Positions 53,885-62,817 of a stretch of DNA of 64,000 nt are shown here, in pieces. Below the pieces are notes generated by a model. It had not been told where the DNA came from. It ran no database searches and saw only the letters and a list, made by a program, of their open reading frames with translations. The DNA is from Pelagibius litoralis (GTDB taxonomy: Bacteria > Pseudomonadota > Alphaproteobacteria > Kiloniellales > Kiloniellaceae), in contig NZ_JAAQPH010000015.1 in assembly GCF_011683915.1 (NCBI RefSeq), positions 1 to 64,000 of the forward strand, written 5' to 3'. Made by a program: the position numbers and the translations under genes. Positions within the stretch are counted from its first letter, which is position 1. Each line of letters begins with the position of its first letter.

Positions 53885-54805
53885 ATGGCCAAGGAAATTC
53901 TCTGCGCGTTCGGTGTCGATGTCGATGCTGTTGCCGGCTGGCTCGGATCCTACGGGGGCGAGGACTCGCCCGATGACATCTCCCGGGGCCTGTTCTCGGG
54001 CGAAGTCGGGTCCATGCGCCTGCTTGAGCTTTTCGACCGCCTGAACATCAAGACGACCTGGTTCATCCCCGGCCACTCGGTGGAGACCTTTCCCAAAGAG
54101 ATGAAGGCTGTGGTGCAGGCCGGCCATGAGGTCGGAATGCACGGCTATTCCCACGAGAATCCCATCGCCATGACGCCGGAGCAGGAAGAGGCGGTGATGG
54201 ACAAGTGCATCGACGTGATCACCAAACTCTCCGGCAAGCGACCCACCGGCTATGTGGCGCCCTGGTGGGAGTTCAGCCCCGTCAGTAACGAATTGCTGCT
54301 GAAGAAGGGCATTAAGTACGACCACAGTCTGATGCACAATGACTTCTCACCCTACTATGTACGGGTCGGGGACAGCTGGACGAAGATCGACTACTCGAAA
54401 AAACCTAAGGACTGGATGAAACCGCTGGTCCGCGGCACGGAAACCGATCTCATCGAGATCCCCGCGAACTGGTACCTCGACGATCTGCCACCGATGATGT
54501 TCATCAAAAAGGCGCCGAACAGCCATGGCTTCGTCAATCCGCGTCATCTTGAGGAAATGTGGCGCGACCAGTTCGACTGGGTCTATCGCGAGATGGACTA
54601 TGGGGTGTTCACCATGACCATCCATCCGGACGTGTCGGGCCGCCCGCAGGTTCTGATGATGCTGGAGCGTCTCTACAACTACATCATTCGCCATCCGGGC
54701 GTGAAGTTCCTGACCTTCGACGAGATCGCCGATGATTTCGCCCGCCGCTCCCCGCGCAAGAAAAGGGGTAAGGCAGCGGCGAAGGGCCGGGGCAGAAAGA
54801 AATAG
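53885..54805 (+). CDS. NodB-fold polysaccharide deacetylase family protein (PuuE/HP0310-like)
   Basis: 306 residues from the ATG at 53885 behind AAGGAG. Metal ligands fit Asp14 in [11 protein letters not shown] and His86/His90 in [11 protein letters not shown]. The whole sequence strongly resembles H. pylori HP0310 ([20 protein letters not shown] and VAPWWEFSP are shared as I remember that protein). That protein and the PuuE allantoinases act on small cyclic amide bonds rather than chitin. The C-terminal tail is lysine- and arginine-rich. In this cluster it is likely a cyclic imidase or allantoinase-like hydrolase. Confidence 0.88.
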   Translation: MAKEILCAFGVDVDAVAGWLGSYGGEDSPDDISRGLFSGEVGSMRLLELFDRLNIKTTWFIPGHSVETFPKEMKAVVQAGHEVGMHGYSHENPIAMTPEQEEAVMDKCIDVITKLSGKRPTGYVAPWWEFSPVSNELLLKKGIKYDHSLMHNDFSPYYVRVGDSWTKIDYSKKPKDWMKPLVRGTETDLIEIPANWYLDDLPPMMFIKKAPNSHGFVNPRHLEEMWRDQFDWVYREMDYGVFTMTIHPDVSGRPQVLMMLERLYNYIIRHPGVKFLTFDEIADDFARRSPRKKRGKAAAKGRGRKK

Positions 54806-54891
54806 CAGGCCGTCTGTCTGCAGGCGGTCGGGGAGGCCTCCGCCTCTCCGGCTGCGCCTGCGGATTACCAAGCGGGAAAGCAACCTTAGCC

Positions 54892-55224
54892 ATGTGCAGC
54901 CTATGCGGACTTCTGGGAGAGGATCACTGGACCGACATGTCGGCCAGCCCGGAAACCTTTGGCGGGCAGAGCGCCGTCAGGCCGCGGCGGCAGGAACGCT
55001 TTCGCCGGGTGAAACTGATCAACGAGATCCTGAAGATCTATGCCCTGCGCCTCGATGACTGGCAGGGCCAATCGTTCATTCTGAGCAGCCGCACCGGCAA
55101 AACCGAAATCGTCGACAACCTGATGGCGGTCTGGCCGGCGGCGGAGCAGATGATCGGGCGCCCGCTCGATCCGACGGACCCGGCGGTTCTGGCACGCCTT
55201 CGCAACCAGACGGCGGGGCAGTAA
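54892..55224 (+). CDS. Small conserved protein with an N-terminal CxxC
   Basis: 110 residues opening MCSLCGLLGEDHW, where a CxxC could hold zinc or another metal. The remainder includes RRVKLINEILKIYALRLDDW and TGKTEIVDNLMAVWPAAEQM, mostly helical. I do not know a named function. It is 3 bases from a CobW-type GTPase, and the pair could act together in metal delivery to a nearby enzyme. The ribosome site is weak (GGGAAAG). Confidence 0.75.
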   Translation: MCSLCGLLGEDHWTDMSASPETFGGQSAVRPRRQERFRRVKLINEILKIYALRLDDWQGQSFILSSRTGKTEIVDNLMAVWPAAEQMIGRPLDPTDPAVLARLRNQTAGQ

Positions 55225-55227
55225 GCG

Positions 55228-56292
55228 ATGACCGGCGCGTCTGATCATATTCCGGTCAACATCATCACCGGCTTTCTGGGCAGCGGGAAAACCACGCTGC
55301 TGCAGCGCCTGCTGACCTCCGACGCCTTTGCCGATACGGCCGTTCTGATCAACGAATTCGGCGAAATCGGCTTGGATCACCACCTTCTTGAGGAAATCGA
55401 CGAGAACACCCTGCTGCTGCAGAGCGGTTGCATCTGCTGCACCATCAGGGGGGATCTGAAAGACGCGATCCGCGATCTTTACTCACGCCGGGAATGCGGT
55501 GAGATTCCAGCCTTTCGGCGCCTGGTGATCGAAACCACGGGCCTGGCCGATCCGGCGCCGATTTTGTCGACCATCACCTCGGAAAGCGTGATCCGTCATC
55601 ACTTCCGCCTTGGCAATGTGATCGCCACGGTCGATGCGGTGAACGCCCGGCTGCACTTGCGCCGGCAGCCGGAATCGGTGAAGCAGATCGCGGTCGCCGA
55701 CCGGATCGTCCTGACCAAGACCGACCTGGCCAAGCCGGGCAAAGTGAAGAAGGCCCGCGAGGCGATCAGGCGGATCAACCCCATGGTGCCGGTGATCGAG
55801 GCCGCTGACGGCCCGGTCGATCCCGCCCTGCTGTTGGCCCAGGACGTTCATGACGAAAATCACAAGCTACGGGAAATAGAGCTTTGGCTTGAGGCGAGCC
55901 GGCATGACGAGGGCGATGATCGTGGCAAGCCGCATCGTCATGACGTGAACCGTCACGACAAGCGGATTACGGCATTCGCCCTGACTTTCGACAAACCGAT
56001 GGATTGGACCGCCTTCGGCATCTGGCTGACCATGCTCCTGCAAAGCAGGGGCGAGGACGTGCTGCGGGTGAAGGGCATACTCAATGTCGTGGGGGTGGCC
56101 ACGCCGGTGGTGATTCACGGCGTTCAGCATATCGTGCATTCCCCTGTGCACATGAAGAACTGGCCGGACGACGACAGGCGGTCGCGCATCGTCTTCATCG
56201 TCCGGGATATCGCCAAGGCGGAGATCGCCGATTCGCTCTCCGCCTTCAACGCTTTGGCAGGCGATCTCGATAGAAAAAACGACGCGGCGTAA
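55228..56292 (+). CDS. CobW family G3E GTPase, putative metallochaperone
   Basis: 354 residues with Walker A GFLGSGKTTLL, the CobW metal motif SGCICCTIRGDL (Cys68, Cys70, Cys71) and the guanine site VLTKTDLA. A histidine/aspartate-rich stretch near residues 222-245 (RHDEGDDRGKPHRHD) and a C-terminal CobW domain follow. Members insert zinc, iron or cobalt into partner enzymes. Its position between the deacetylase and hydantoinase genes suggests service to a metal-dependent hydrolase of this cluster. Confidence 0.92.
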   Translation: MTGASDHIPVNIITGFLGSGKTTLLQRLLTSDAFADTAVLINEFGEIGLDHHLLEEIDENTLLLQSGCICCTIRGDLKDAIRDLYSRRECGEIPAFRRLVIETTGLADPAPILSTITSESVIRHHFRLGNVIATVDAVNARLHLRRQPESVKQIAVADRIVLTKTDLAKPGKVKKAREAIRRINPMVPVIEAADGPVDPALLLAQDVHDENHKLREIELWLEASRHDEGDDRGKPHRHDVNRHDKRITAFALTFDKPMDWTAFGIWLTMLLQSRGEDVLRVKGILNVVGVATPVVIHGVQHIVHSPVHMKNWPDDDRRSRIVFIVRDIAKAEIADSLSAFNALAGDLDRKNDAA

Positions 56293-56340
56293 ACCCCGGC
56301 GACGGCATTCGCGCCGGGATGAACTTTCAGGAGCAAGATC

Positions 56341-58101
56341 ATGGCGAAGAAAGTCGACCCGATTACACTATCAGTGGTTCGTGGCGTTCTGGAGACGACA
56401 CAGCGCGAGATGACCGTGGCGCTGGAAAACACCGCAAGGTCGAGCGTCTTCAATCTGGCGCACGACTATTCCAATGCGATCTTCAATCACGTCCCGGAGA
56501 TGATCATGCAGGGGCAGGATATTCCCATCCACCTCGGCTCGCTGATCCCGGCGATGAAATGCGTTGCCGGCTACTTCGGTGACGACATCCACCCCGGCGA
56601 CGTGCTGATGCACAACGATCCGGCCTACATGGGCTCGCACATGATCGACACCTGCATGTACAAGCCGGTGTTCTACAAGGGCGAGCTGGTTTTCTGGGCC
56701 GTCTGCAAGGGCCATCTTACCGATATCGGCGGCCCGGTACCCGCGGGCTACAACCCGGATGCCAAGGAGCTCTATGCGGAGGGCCTGCGGATTCCCCCGG
56801 TCAAGATTTTCGACAAGGGTGTGAAACGCTACGACGTGATGAACATGATCCTGACGAACCTGCGGGCGCGCCGGGACCAGGAAGGCGACTTCAACGCGCA
56901 GCTGGGTGCCGTGCAGGTCGGTGAGCGCAACCTCATCGCCCTGCTCGACAAGTACGGCCTGGAGGAAGTGCGCGCCTGTATCGACGAGCTGATGGGCATG
57001 GCGGACCGCCAGATGCGGACGCTGATGAAAAAAGTGCCGGACGGGACCTATAGCGGAACGGCCATCGTCGAAGACGCCGGCCATGGACTCGGCGACATGG
57101 AGATCACCGCGACGGTGACCATCGAGGATGACAACTGCCACATCAAGATCGATAGCCCGCCCCAGGTGCCCTACTTCATCAATTCCTACGAGGGCAATTC
57201 CTATTCCGGCGTTTATCTGGGTGTGATGATGTTCGCGCAGCTGCCGCCGCCCTATAACGAGGGCCTCTACCGCTGCGTATCGGTCGACATGGGCCCCAAG
57301 GGCACCCTTTGCAACGCAAAGGAACCGGCACCCCACATGAACTGTACGACGACCCCGATGGAAACCCTGACCGATGCGGTTCGCCTGGCCTTCGAGCAGG
57401 CGGTGCCGGATCTCGTCTCGGCCTCCTGGGGCCATGCCAACGGCTGCAACATCGCCGGTTGGGACACCCGCCACGATGAGGAGTACGTCACCATGGTGCT
57501 GGCCTCCATCATCTCCGGGGCCGGTGCCACGCCGCAGCAGGACGGCTGGCACGCCTGCGGGCCGGAGTGCTGCTTCGGGGCGCTGACCTCCGGCGATGTC
57601 GAGCTGCTCGAATACTCCTACCCCATCATCATTCACCGCTACAGCCTGATGACCGATTCTGGGGGTGCCGGCAAATATCGCGGCGGCTCCGGCACCTGTT
57701 GGGAGGTCGAGCCGATCGACAAACCGATGACCTTCATAACCTTCGGCGAGGGGCGGCGTATTCCAGCCGTCGGCGCGGCGGGGGCGAAGTCTCAGATGAC
57801 CGAACCCAAGGTCGGGCGCATCGAGATCAGCCGCGAAGACAGGGTCGATCTGATCAAGACCAACGTCATTGAGACGATCAATCCGGGCGAGCGGGCGGCC
57901 AACATGAACCCGGGCGGCGGCGGCTACGGCAATCCCTTTGAGCGGCCGGTCGAGAAGGTTCTGCACGACGTGAAAAACCAGCTCGTGTCGATCGAAGGCG
58001 CGCGCCAGGACTACGGCGTCGTCATCAAGGATGCGGAAGGGCTTGAGATCGACCGGGCGGCGACCGACAGCCTGCGGGCCGATCTGGTGGCGGCGCAATG
58101 A
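56341..58101 (+). CDS. hyuB: Hydantoinase subunit B, second pair
   Basis: A 586-residue HyuB-type subunit. It opens VDPITLSVVRGVLETTQREM and has GDVLMHNDPAYMGSHMIDTC, a conserved metal-ligand segment, and GGAGKYRGGSGTCWEVEP. It differs substantially from the first HyuB (46895). In this pair B precedes A, the reverse of the first pair, which argues for separate recruitment rather than recent duplication. Confidence 0.93.
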   Translation: MAKKVDPITLSVVRGVLETTQREMTVALENTARSSVFNLAHDYSNAIFNHVPEMIMQGQDIPIHLGSLIPAMKCVAGYFGDDIHPGDVLMHNDPAYMGSHMIDTCMYKPVFYKGELVFWAVCKGHLTDIGGPVPAGYNPDAKELYAEGLRIPPVKIFDKGVKRYDVMNMILTNLRARRDQEGDFNAQLGAVQVGERNLIALLDKYGLEEVRACIDELMGMADRQMRTLMKKVPDGTYSGTAIVEDAGHGLGDMEITATVTIEDDNCHIKIDSPPQVPYFINSYEGNSYSGVYLGVMMFAQLPPPYNEGLYRCVSVDMGPKGTLCNAKEPAPHMNCTTTPMETLTDAVRLAFEQAVPDLVSASWGHANGCNIAGWDTRHDEEYVTMVLASIISGAGATPQQDGWHACGPECCFGALTSGDVELLEYSYPIIIHRYSLMTDSGGAGKYRGGSGTCWEVEPIDKPMTFITFGEGRRIPAVGAAGAKSQMTEPKVGRIEISREDRVDLIKTNVIETINPGERAANMNPGGGGYGNPFERPVEKVLHDVKNQLVSIEGARQDYGVVIKDAEGLEIDRAATDSLRADLVAAQ

Positions 58102-58182
58102 CGTTGCACCAGGCAGTTACAACAAAACCGACAGGCAGGGATCAAGGCCCGGGCTGGAATCCGGTAAGGGGAGGGTTTGGTT

Positions 58183-60261
58183 ATGCGTACTAAATATCGT
58201 CTGGGTGTCGATGCGGGCGGCACGTTCACGGACTTCGTGCTGGCCGGTGATGCCGGAAATGTCAGCCTTTTCAAGACCCTGTCCACACCTGAGGATCCGA
58301 CGAAGGCGATTGAGAACGGGCTGTCGCTGATGGCCGAAGGTCTCGGCCTGAAGCAGGAAGAGATCATTTCCCAGTGCGATCTCTGCATCAACGGCACGAC
58401 CGTTGGCCTCAATGCCCTGATCCAGCACAAGGGTGCGAAAACCGGCCTGATCTGCACGGCGGGGCATGAAGACTCCTTGGAGATCCGGCTCGGCCACAAG
58501 GAAGACGGCTATCGCTACGATGCCGAATACCCGCCGGCACAGATGCTGGTGCCGCGCTACCTTCGCCGCGGCGTTCGCGAACGCGTGCTGTCGAACGGCA
58601 GTGTAAGGACCGCACTCGTCGAAGAAGATGTACGGGCGGCCTGTACCCTCTTCCTGGAAGAGGGAGTGGAGGCGGTTGCCATATCCCTGCTGTGGTCGGT
58701 GCTCAATCCGGCGCATGAGCGGCGTGCGGCGGAGATCGTCCGCGAGATGATGCCGGGGAGCTTCCTGACGGTCGGGAGTGAGCTCTACCCCCAGGTCCGC
58801 GAGTACACGCGCACCTCGACGGCGGTGACCAATGCTTATCTCGGGCCGACCCTGAAGCGCTACGTGGACTCGGTGGACCGCTATTTCGCCGATCACGGCG
58901 CCAAGTATCCGGTGCGTTATTTTCAGTCGAATGGCGGCCTTGCCATCGGCGGTGCGATGACCGACCGCTCGGTTTACGCCATCAACTCCGGCCCGGCTTC
59001 TGCGCCGCAGGCGGGGCTCTTCGTCTCCGATCCCTTCGACCAGAAGAACGTCATCACCGTCGATATGGGTGGCACCTCCTTCGACATAACCCTGACCAAG
59101 GACGGCAACACCAACCTCAACAAGAACATCGATTTCCTGCGCTACCGCATCGGGGTGCCGATGATCCAGGTGGAAACTCTGGGGGCCGGCGGCGGCTCGA
59201 TCGGCTGGATCGACGATATGGGGCTTCTGCAGGTGGGACCGCAGAGCGCCGGGGCCGATCCGGGCCCTGTCTGCTACGGCCAGGGAGGTACCGAGCCGAC
59301 CGTCACCGATGCCAACATCGTGCTGGGATACGTCAATCCCGGCGCGCTGCTCGGCGGCCGCATGCAGTTGAACCGTGACAAAGCCTATGCTGCCATAAAG
59401 CAGCGTGTCGCCGATCCCCTGGAGATTTCCGTCGAGCGGGCCGCCTATGGTATCTTCACCATCGTGAACAACAACATGGTCAACGGTATTCGCCGGGTGT
59501 CGGTGGAACGCGGCTTCGATCCGCGCGATTTCGTGCTTGTCGCGGCCGGCGGCGCGGGGGCGGCCCACATCACGGCCCTGGCGCGCGAGATGGGGATCGA
59601 CAGCGTCCTGGTGCCCAAGCTGGCCTCGGGCCTCTGCGCCTTTGGCCAGGTCATATCCGACGTGAAGTACAACTATATGGCCTCGGCACCCCATCGCTTC
59701 GAGGGTGACGCTACGTTCGGGCAGTTGAACGACCTCTTTGCAGAGATTGAAGAGCAGGGGGTCGCCCATCTGGAAGCCGATGGTTTTGCACGTGCCGACA
59801 TCGACGTCAGGCGCAGCATGGATATGCGCTACGTCGGCCAGGTCCATGAATGTACCGTCGATATCGGAAATTTTGATATCACCGGTGAAACCGCCGATCA
59901 GGTGAAGGAGGCTTTTCACCAACGCCATGAGCAGCTCTACACTTATTCCGAACGCCACAATGCGGTGGAGGTGGTAAATATCGAAAGCACGATCTACGGC
60001 CGTGTCGAAAAGCCGAACCCGCCGCATCTGGGCGATGGTGCCGGTGCTGCAGGCGCCCTGAAATCCCAGCGGCCGATGATCTTTTCCAACGATGGCAAGG
60101 CTGTCGACTGTCCGGTGTATGACGGCGAGAGGCTCGGGGCCGGAGACGAAGTCGACGGACCGGCGGTGATCGAGGAGGTTACCACGACGATTGTGATCGA
60201 ACCGCACTGGCAGGCCCTGTTGCATGAGAGCGGTTCCTACGTGCTCAGACGAAAGGCTTGA
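58183..60261 (+). CDS. hyuA: Hydantoinase/oxoprolinase subunit A, second pair
   Basis: 692 residues from the ATG at 58183 (AAGGGGAGG upstream). The ATP-binding start is LGVDAGGTFTDFVLAGD, and later motifs are VDMGGTSFDITLTKDG, GAGGGSIGWIDDMG and GPQSAGADPGPVCY. It is the partner of the B subunit upstream. ATP-dependent ring opening of a hydantoin or lactam, or carboxylation of a ketone, is expected; the two pairs may act on successive substrates or on different ones. Confidence 0.93.
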   Translation: MRTKYRLGVDAGGTFTDFVLAGDAGNVSLFKTLSTPEDPTKAIENGLSLMAEGLGLKQEEIISQCDLCINGTTVGLNALIQHKGAKTGLICTAGHEDSLEIRLGHKEDGYRYDAEYPPAQMLVPRYLRRGVRERVLSNGSVRTALVEEDVRAACTLFLEEGVEAVAISLLWSVLNPAHERRAAEIVREMMPGSFLTVGSELYPQVREYTRTSTAVTNAYLGPTLKRYVDSVDRYFADHGAKYPVRYFQSNGGLAIGGAMTDRSVYAINSGPASAPQAGLFVSDPFDQKNVITVDMGGTSFDITLTKDGNTNLNKNIDFLRYRIGVPMIQVETLGAGGGSIGWIDDMGLLQVGPQSAGADPGPVCYGQGGTEPTVTDANIVLGYVNPGALLGGRMQLNRDKAYAAIKQRVADPLEISVERAAYGIFTIVNNNMVNGIRRVSVERGFDPRDFVLVAAGGAGAAHITALAREMGIDSVLVPKLASGLCAFGQVISDVKYNYMASAPHRFEGDATFGQLNDLFAEIEEQGVAHLEADGFARADIDVRRSMDMRYVGQVHECTVDIGNFDITGETADQVKEAFHQRHEQLYTYSERHNAVEVVNIESTIYGRVEKPNPPHLGDGAGAAGALKSQRPMIFSNDGKAVDCPVYDGERLGAGDEVDGPAVIEEVTTTIVIEPHWQALLHESGSYVLRRKA

Positions 60262-60319
60262 CGATGCAGGCGGTAACCCGGAGCGATCGAAGGCGCGCGC
60301 CTTCTGAGAAGAGGGGCGG

Positions 60320-61573
60320 GTGGTAAAGCCGCGCGAAAAGAGCAAACCGGTAGCGCCGAACGTCCGCACGGCAGGCAAACCGGTCCTTCGGGTGCTGGGG
60401 ACCGGCGTGACGCTGATCGAGCAGGTAAGAGAAAAGGCCGAAGAAGATCTTGGCATCGTACTGGAGTATGAAGCCCTTGATGGTGTAGCGGCGCAGGCAA
60501 AAGGGGTGATGCGGCCGGACTGCTACGACGTCTACGATCAATGGTTTCATAGTGTTGAGCTGTTGTGGCTTTCCGGCGCCATACAACCCATCGATGTCAG
60601 CCGCATCGATCTCTGGAACGAGGTCAACACCCTGGCCAAGGAAGGGCGGCTTACCCCTGAGGCGCGCTTCGGGCATGGCGACAATCCGGTGAACCGGCTG
60701 TATGTCCATCCGGGACGCGGGCTCGGGCCGTCGCCCAACGGCAAGATCAGTATGCTGCCGGGGGCCCATAACGTAGACAGCTTCGGCTACAACCTGGAAG
60801 AAGTGGCGGCCGGCGTTCCTTACGAAACGGAGAGTTGGGGCTGGTTGCTGGACGAGCGCTGGCGCGGCAAGGTCGCGCTGGTCAACGACCCGGCGATCGG
60901 TGTCATCGATGCCGCGCTCGCCGCCGAGGCACAGGGCCTGATGGCGTTCAACGATATCGGAAACATGACGCTGCAGGAGATCGACTGCCTCATCGATATC
61001 CTGCTGGAGAGAAAGAAGACCGGATACTTCAAGGCGTTTTGGAATTCCTTCGCCGAAGCCGACGAGCTTATGGCCCGGCGTGATGTCGCGATAGAAAGCA
61101 TGTGGTCGCCAAGTGTGATGCGACTCAAAGGGCGTGGCATACCGGTTCGCTACGCGGCCCCCAAGCAAGGCTATCGCGCCTGGCAGGGCGGGATGTGCAT
61201 CTCTTCACGCACAGAAGGGCGGACGCTTGAGGCGGTGTACGAATACCTCAACTGGTGGATGTCCGGCTGGGCCGGTGCGATGATGGCGCGGCAGGGATAT
61301 TACTTTTCGGTTCCGGAGCGGATTCGCGAACATCTTTCGGATGACGAGTGGGACTATTGGTACATGGGCAAAGTCGCCGCCTGCGATCTGCCGGGGCCGG
61401 ATGGCAAGGTCGTCGTGCGGGCCGGCGAATCCCGGAACGGTGGGTCCTATTGGCAGCGTTTCGCCAATATCGGTGTCTGGAACTCCATCATGGATGAGCA
61501 TAACTATCTTGTCCGACGCTGGCAGGAACTCACGGCCGGGAATGGCACGTCAGGGTTCCGCCGGAAAGCATAG
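60320..61573 (+). CDS. PotD-like substrate-binding-protein paralogue without signal peptide
   Basis: 417 residues with a GTG start at 60320 behind GAGGGG; an in-frame TGA at 60305-60307 excludes a longer N-terminus. The protein starts MVKPREKSKPV, with no Sec or Tat signal, yet the body matches the binding protein at 40865 (VRYAAPKQGYRAW versus CRYAVPKEGYRAW, and shared HNYLVRRWQEL-type ends). It is therefore a cytoplasmic version of a periplasmic receptor. It could sense or carry the imported compound, or the exported form may have been lost. A 20-codon frame starting at 60264 overlaps its start and may couple translation. Confidence 0.85.
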   Translation: MVKPREKSKPVAPNVRTAGKPVLRVLGTGVTLIEQVREKAEEDLGIVLEYEALDGVAAQAKGVMRPDCYDVYDQWFHSVELLWLSGAIQPIDVSRIDLWNEVNTLAKEGRLTPEARFGHGDNPVNRLYVHPGRGLGPSPNGKISMLPGAHNVDSFGYNLEEVAAGVPYETESWGWLLDERWRGKVALVNDPAIGVIDAALAAEAQGLMAFNDIGNMTLQEIDCLIDILLERKKTGYFKAFWNSFAEADELMARRDVAIESMWSPSVMRLKGRGIPVRYAAPKQGYRAWQGGMCISSRTEGRTLEAVYEYLNWWMSGWAGAMMARQGYYFSVPERIREHLSDDEWDYWYMGKVAACDLPGPDGKVVVRAGESRNGGSYWQRFANIGVWNSIMDEHNYLVRRWQELTAGNGTSGFRRKA

Positions 61574-61638
61574 CCGTTTTTCCAAGTTCCCGATAAAGGG
61601 CTGTTTCCAATCGGCAATATTTGCTGGAATGGTCCCCT

Positions 61639-61700
61639 AGAGCAGATCCCGGTCGGATGGAATCGCCGAAGGCGACCCATCGACCGGGTGAATCTGCTCT
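61639..61700. repeat. Long palindromic repeat, copy type A
   Basis: AGAGCAGAT (61639-61647) pairs with ATCTGCTCT (61692-61700). CCCGGTCG pairs with CGACCGGG inside it, and a small TCGCC-GAA-GGCGA hairpin sits at the tip. The form matches the dispersed intergenic palindromes common in alphaproteobacterial genomes. Confidence 0.75.
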
Positions 61701-61714
61701 AACTGTTTGATGGC

Positions 61715-61774
61715 GATCGGATTCACATGTTTTGGCGCAACCACGAAGTGGTTCCGTCAAAACATGATCCGATC
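61715..61774. repeat. Long palindromic repeat, copy type B
   Basis: GATCGGAT and ATCCGATC form the outer arms, CATGTTTTG and CAAAACATG the middle, and AACCAC-GAA-GTGGTT the tip. It starts 14 bases after the type A palindrome. Together they form a tandem element, probably mobile in the past and now acting as a message 3' end. Confidence 0.75.
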
Positions 61775-61928
61775 TAGACAAGAATGGGGCCGATGGTGGG
61801 GAAGCGCGTTTTCTGCCGGCATTGGACTTGCCTGCCTTCCAGAACCCCGTTTCAAGTTTTGACAGTCAGCCCTGCCCGCGCGTAAGCGGGTGCCGGTACG
61901 TCGTGAGAACCCGAAGAAAGACCTGTTC

Positions 61929-62789
61929 ATGAAGCTATCCCCCCAGAATTCGCCCCCGTCAGATGCGGCGGAACGCCGGTCCATTCGCCCGGTGGTCTGC
62001 TACCCGATAGACAACCTGCCCGCCTTCGACAGCGCGCTTTATGGGCGCGCAAGGCAGGAACTCACCCTGATTCATGAGGTCTTTGTCCAGCCGAGAGACG
62101 CGGCCACGTTCGAGGTGCCGTCGGGGCATTTTTTCAGGATCGTCTGTTCGGATGGCTCACAGGTCGGCGATCTGAACCTGTGGAATGCCAACGACCTTGG
62201 CGAGCGCTTCTTCAGCGGCAAAACCAGGGCCCTGCATGGTACCCATGTGAGTGTCGGGGACAGGCTTTGGAGCAATCTTCCCCATCTGCGTCCCATGGCG
62301 ACAATCACGCAGGATACGCTGGACTGGTATGGATGGGATGGCGATGGCGGCAGCGTGCATGACGTCATCGGCACGCGCTGCGACCCCTACACGAACAAGC
62401 TGCTGAACGGAACCGACTACCATCACTGTTGTCACTCCAACTTCACCAGGGCCTTGGCCGCGAAGACCGGGCTGGCGTTGGACGAGGCCGAGAAGCACGT
62501 CCATGACGTCCTCAATGTCTTCATGTGCACCGGATTTACGGCCGATACCCATCAGTACTTCATGAAGGCCAGTCCGGCACGAACCGGCGACTATCTTGAG
62601 TTCTTTGCTGAGATGGATCTGCTTGGGGCGCTTTCCGCCTGTCCCGGTGGCGACTGCGGTACCAGCCATTCCAGCGAGGAAGCGCGTTGTTTCCCGCTGC
62701 GCGTTGAGGTCTACAAAGCCAAAGCCGAGGCGCTGGCGGGCCTGCCGATGTCGGCGCTGCCGGCCTATTCCGGCAGCCACGGGGTTTGA
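61929..62789 (+). CDS. DUF1989 / urea carboxylase-associated family protein
   Basis: About 286 residues from the ATG at 61929; a GTG at 61890 in frame is an alternative, and neither has a strong ribosome site. The cysteine-bearing segments GTRCDPYTNKLL, YHHCCHSNFTRAL and GGDCGTSHSSEE mark the DUF1989 metal site. Two such proteins together form carboxyguanidine deiminase in guanidine-degrading operons, and others accompany urea carboxylase. Only one is present here. Coming after the split biotin carboxylase genes, it suggests processing of a carboxylated amidine or ureide, but this is inference. Confidence 0.85.
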   Translation: MKLSPQNSPPSDAAERRSIRPVVCYPIDNLPAFDSALYGRARQELTLIHEVFVQPRDAATFEVPSGHFFRIVCSDGSQVGDLNLWNANDLGERFFSGKTRALHGTHVSVGDRLWSNLPHLRPMATITQDTLDWYGWDGDGGSVHDVIGTRCDPYTNKLLNGTDYHHCCHSNFTRALAAKTGLALDEAEKHVHDVLNVFMCTGFTADTHQYFMKASPARTGDYLEFFAEMDLLGALSACPGGDCGTSHSSEEARCFPLRVEVYKAKAEALAGLPMSALPAYSGSHGV

Positions 62790-62817
62790 GCTTGGCCCGG
62801 TCGACGCCGTGGTCGGT

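Larger units (their letters stand above)
61574..61928. other. Intergenic region dominated by tandem palindromes
   Basis: 355 bases without a coding frame of known type. The centre is occupied by two long palindromes (61639-61774), listed separately. The last 150 bases before the DUF1989 gene show nothing recognisable. Confidence 0.65.

Noticed and set aside
58117-60456. 779-codon minus-strand open frame opposite the second hyuA
   Set aside because: Long antisense frames are expected in GC-rich genes; the translated sequence matches no family and the sense gene is unmistakable.
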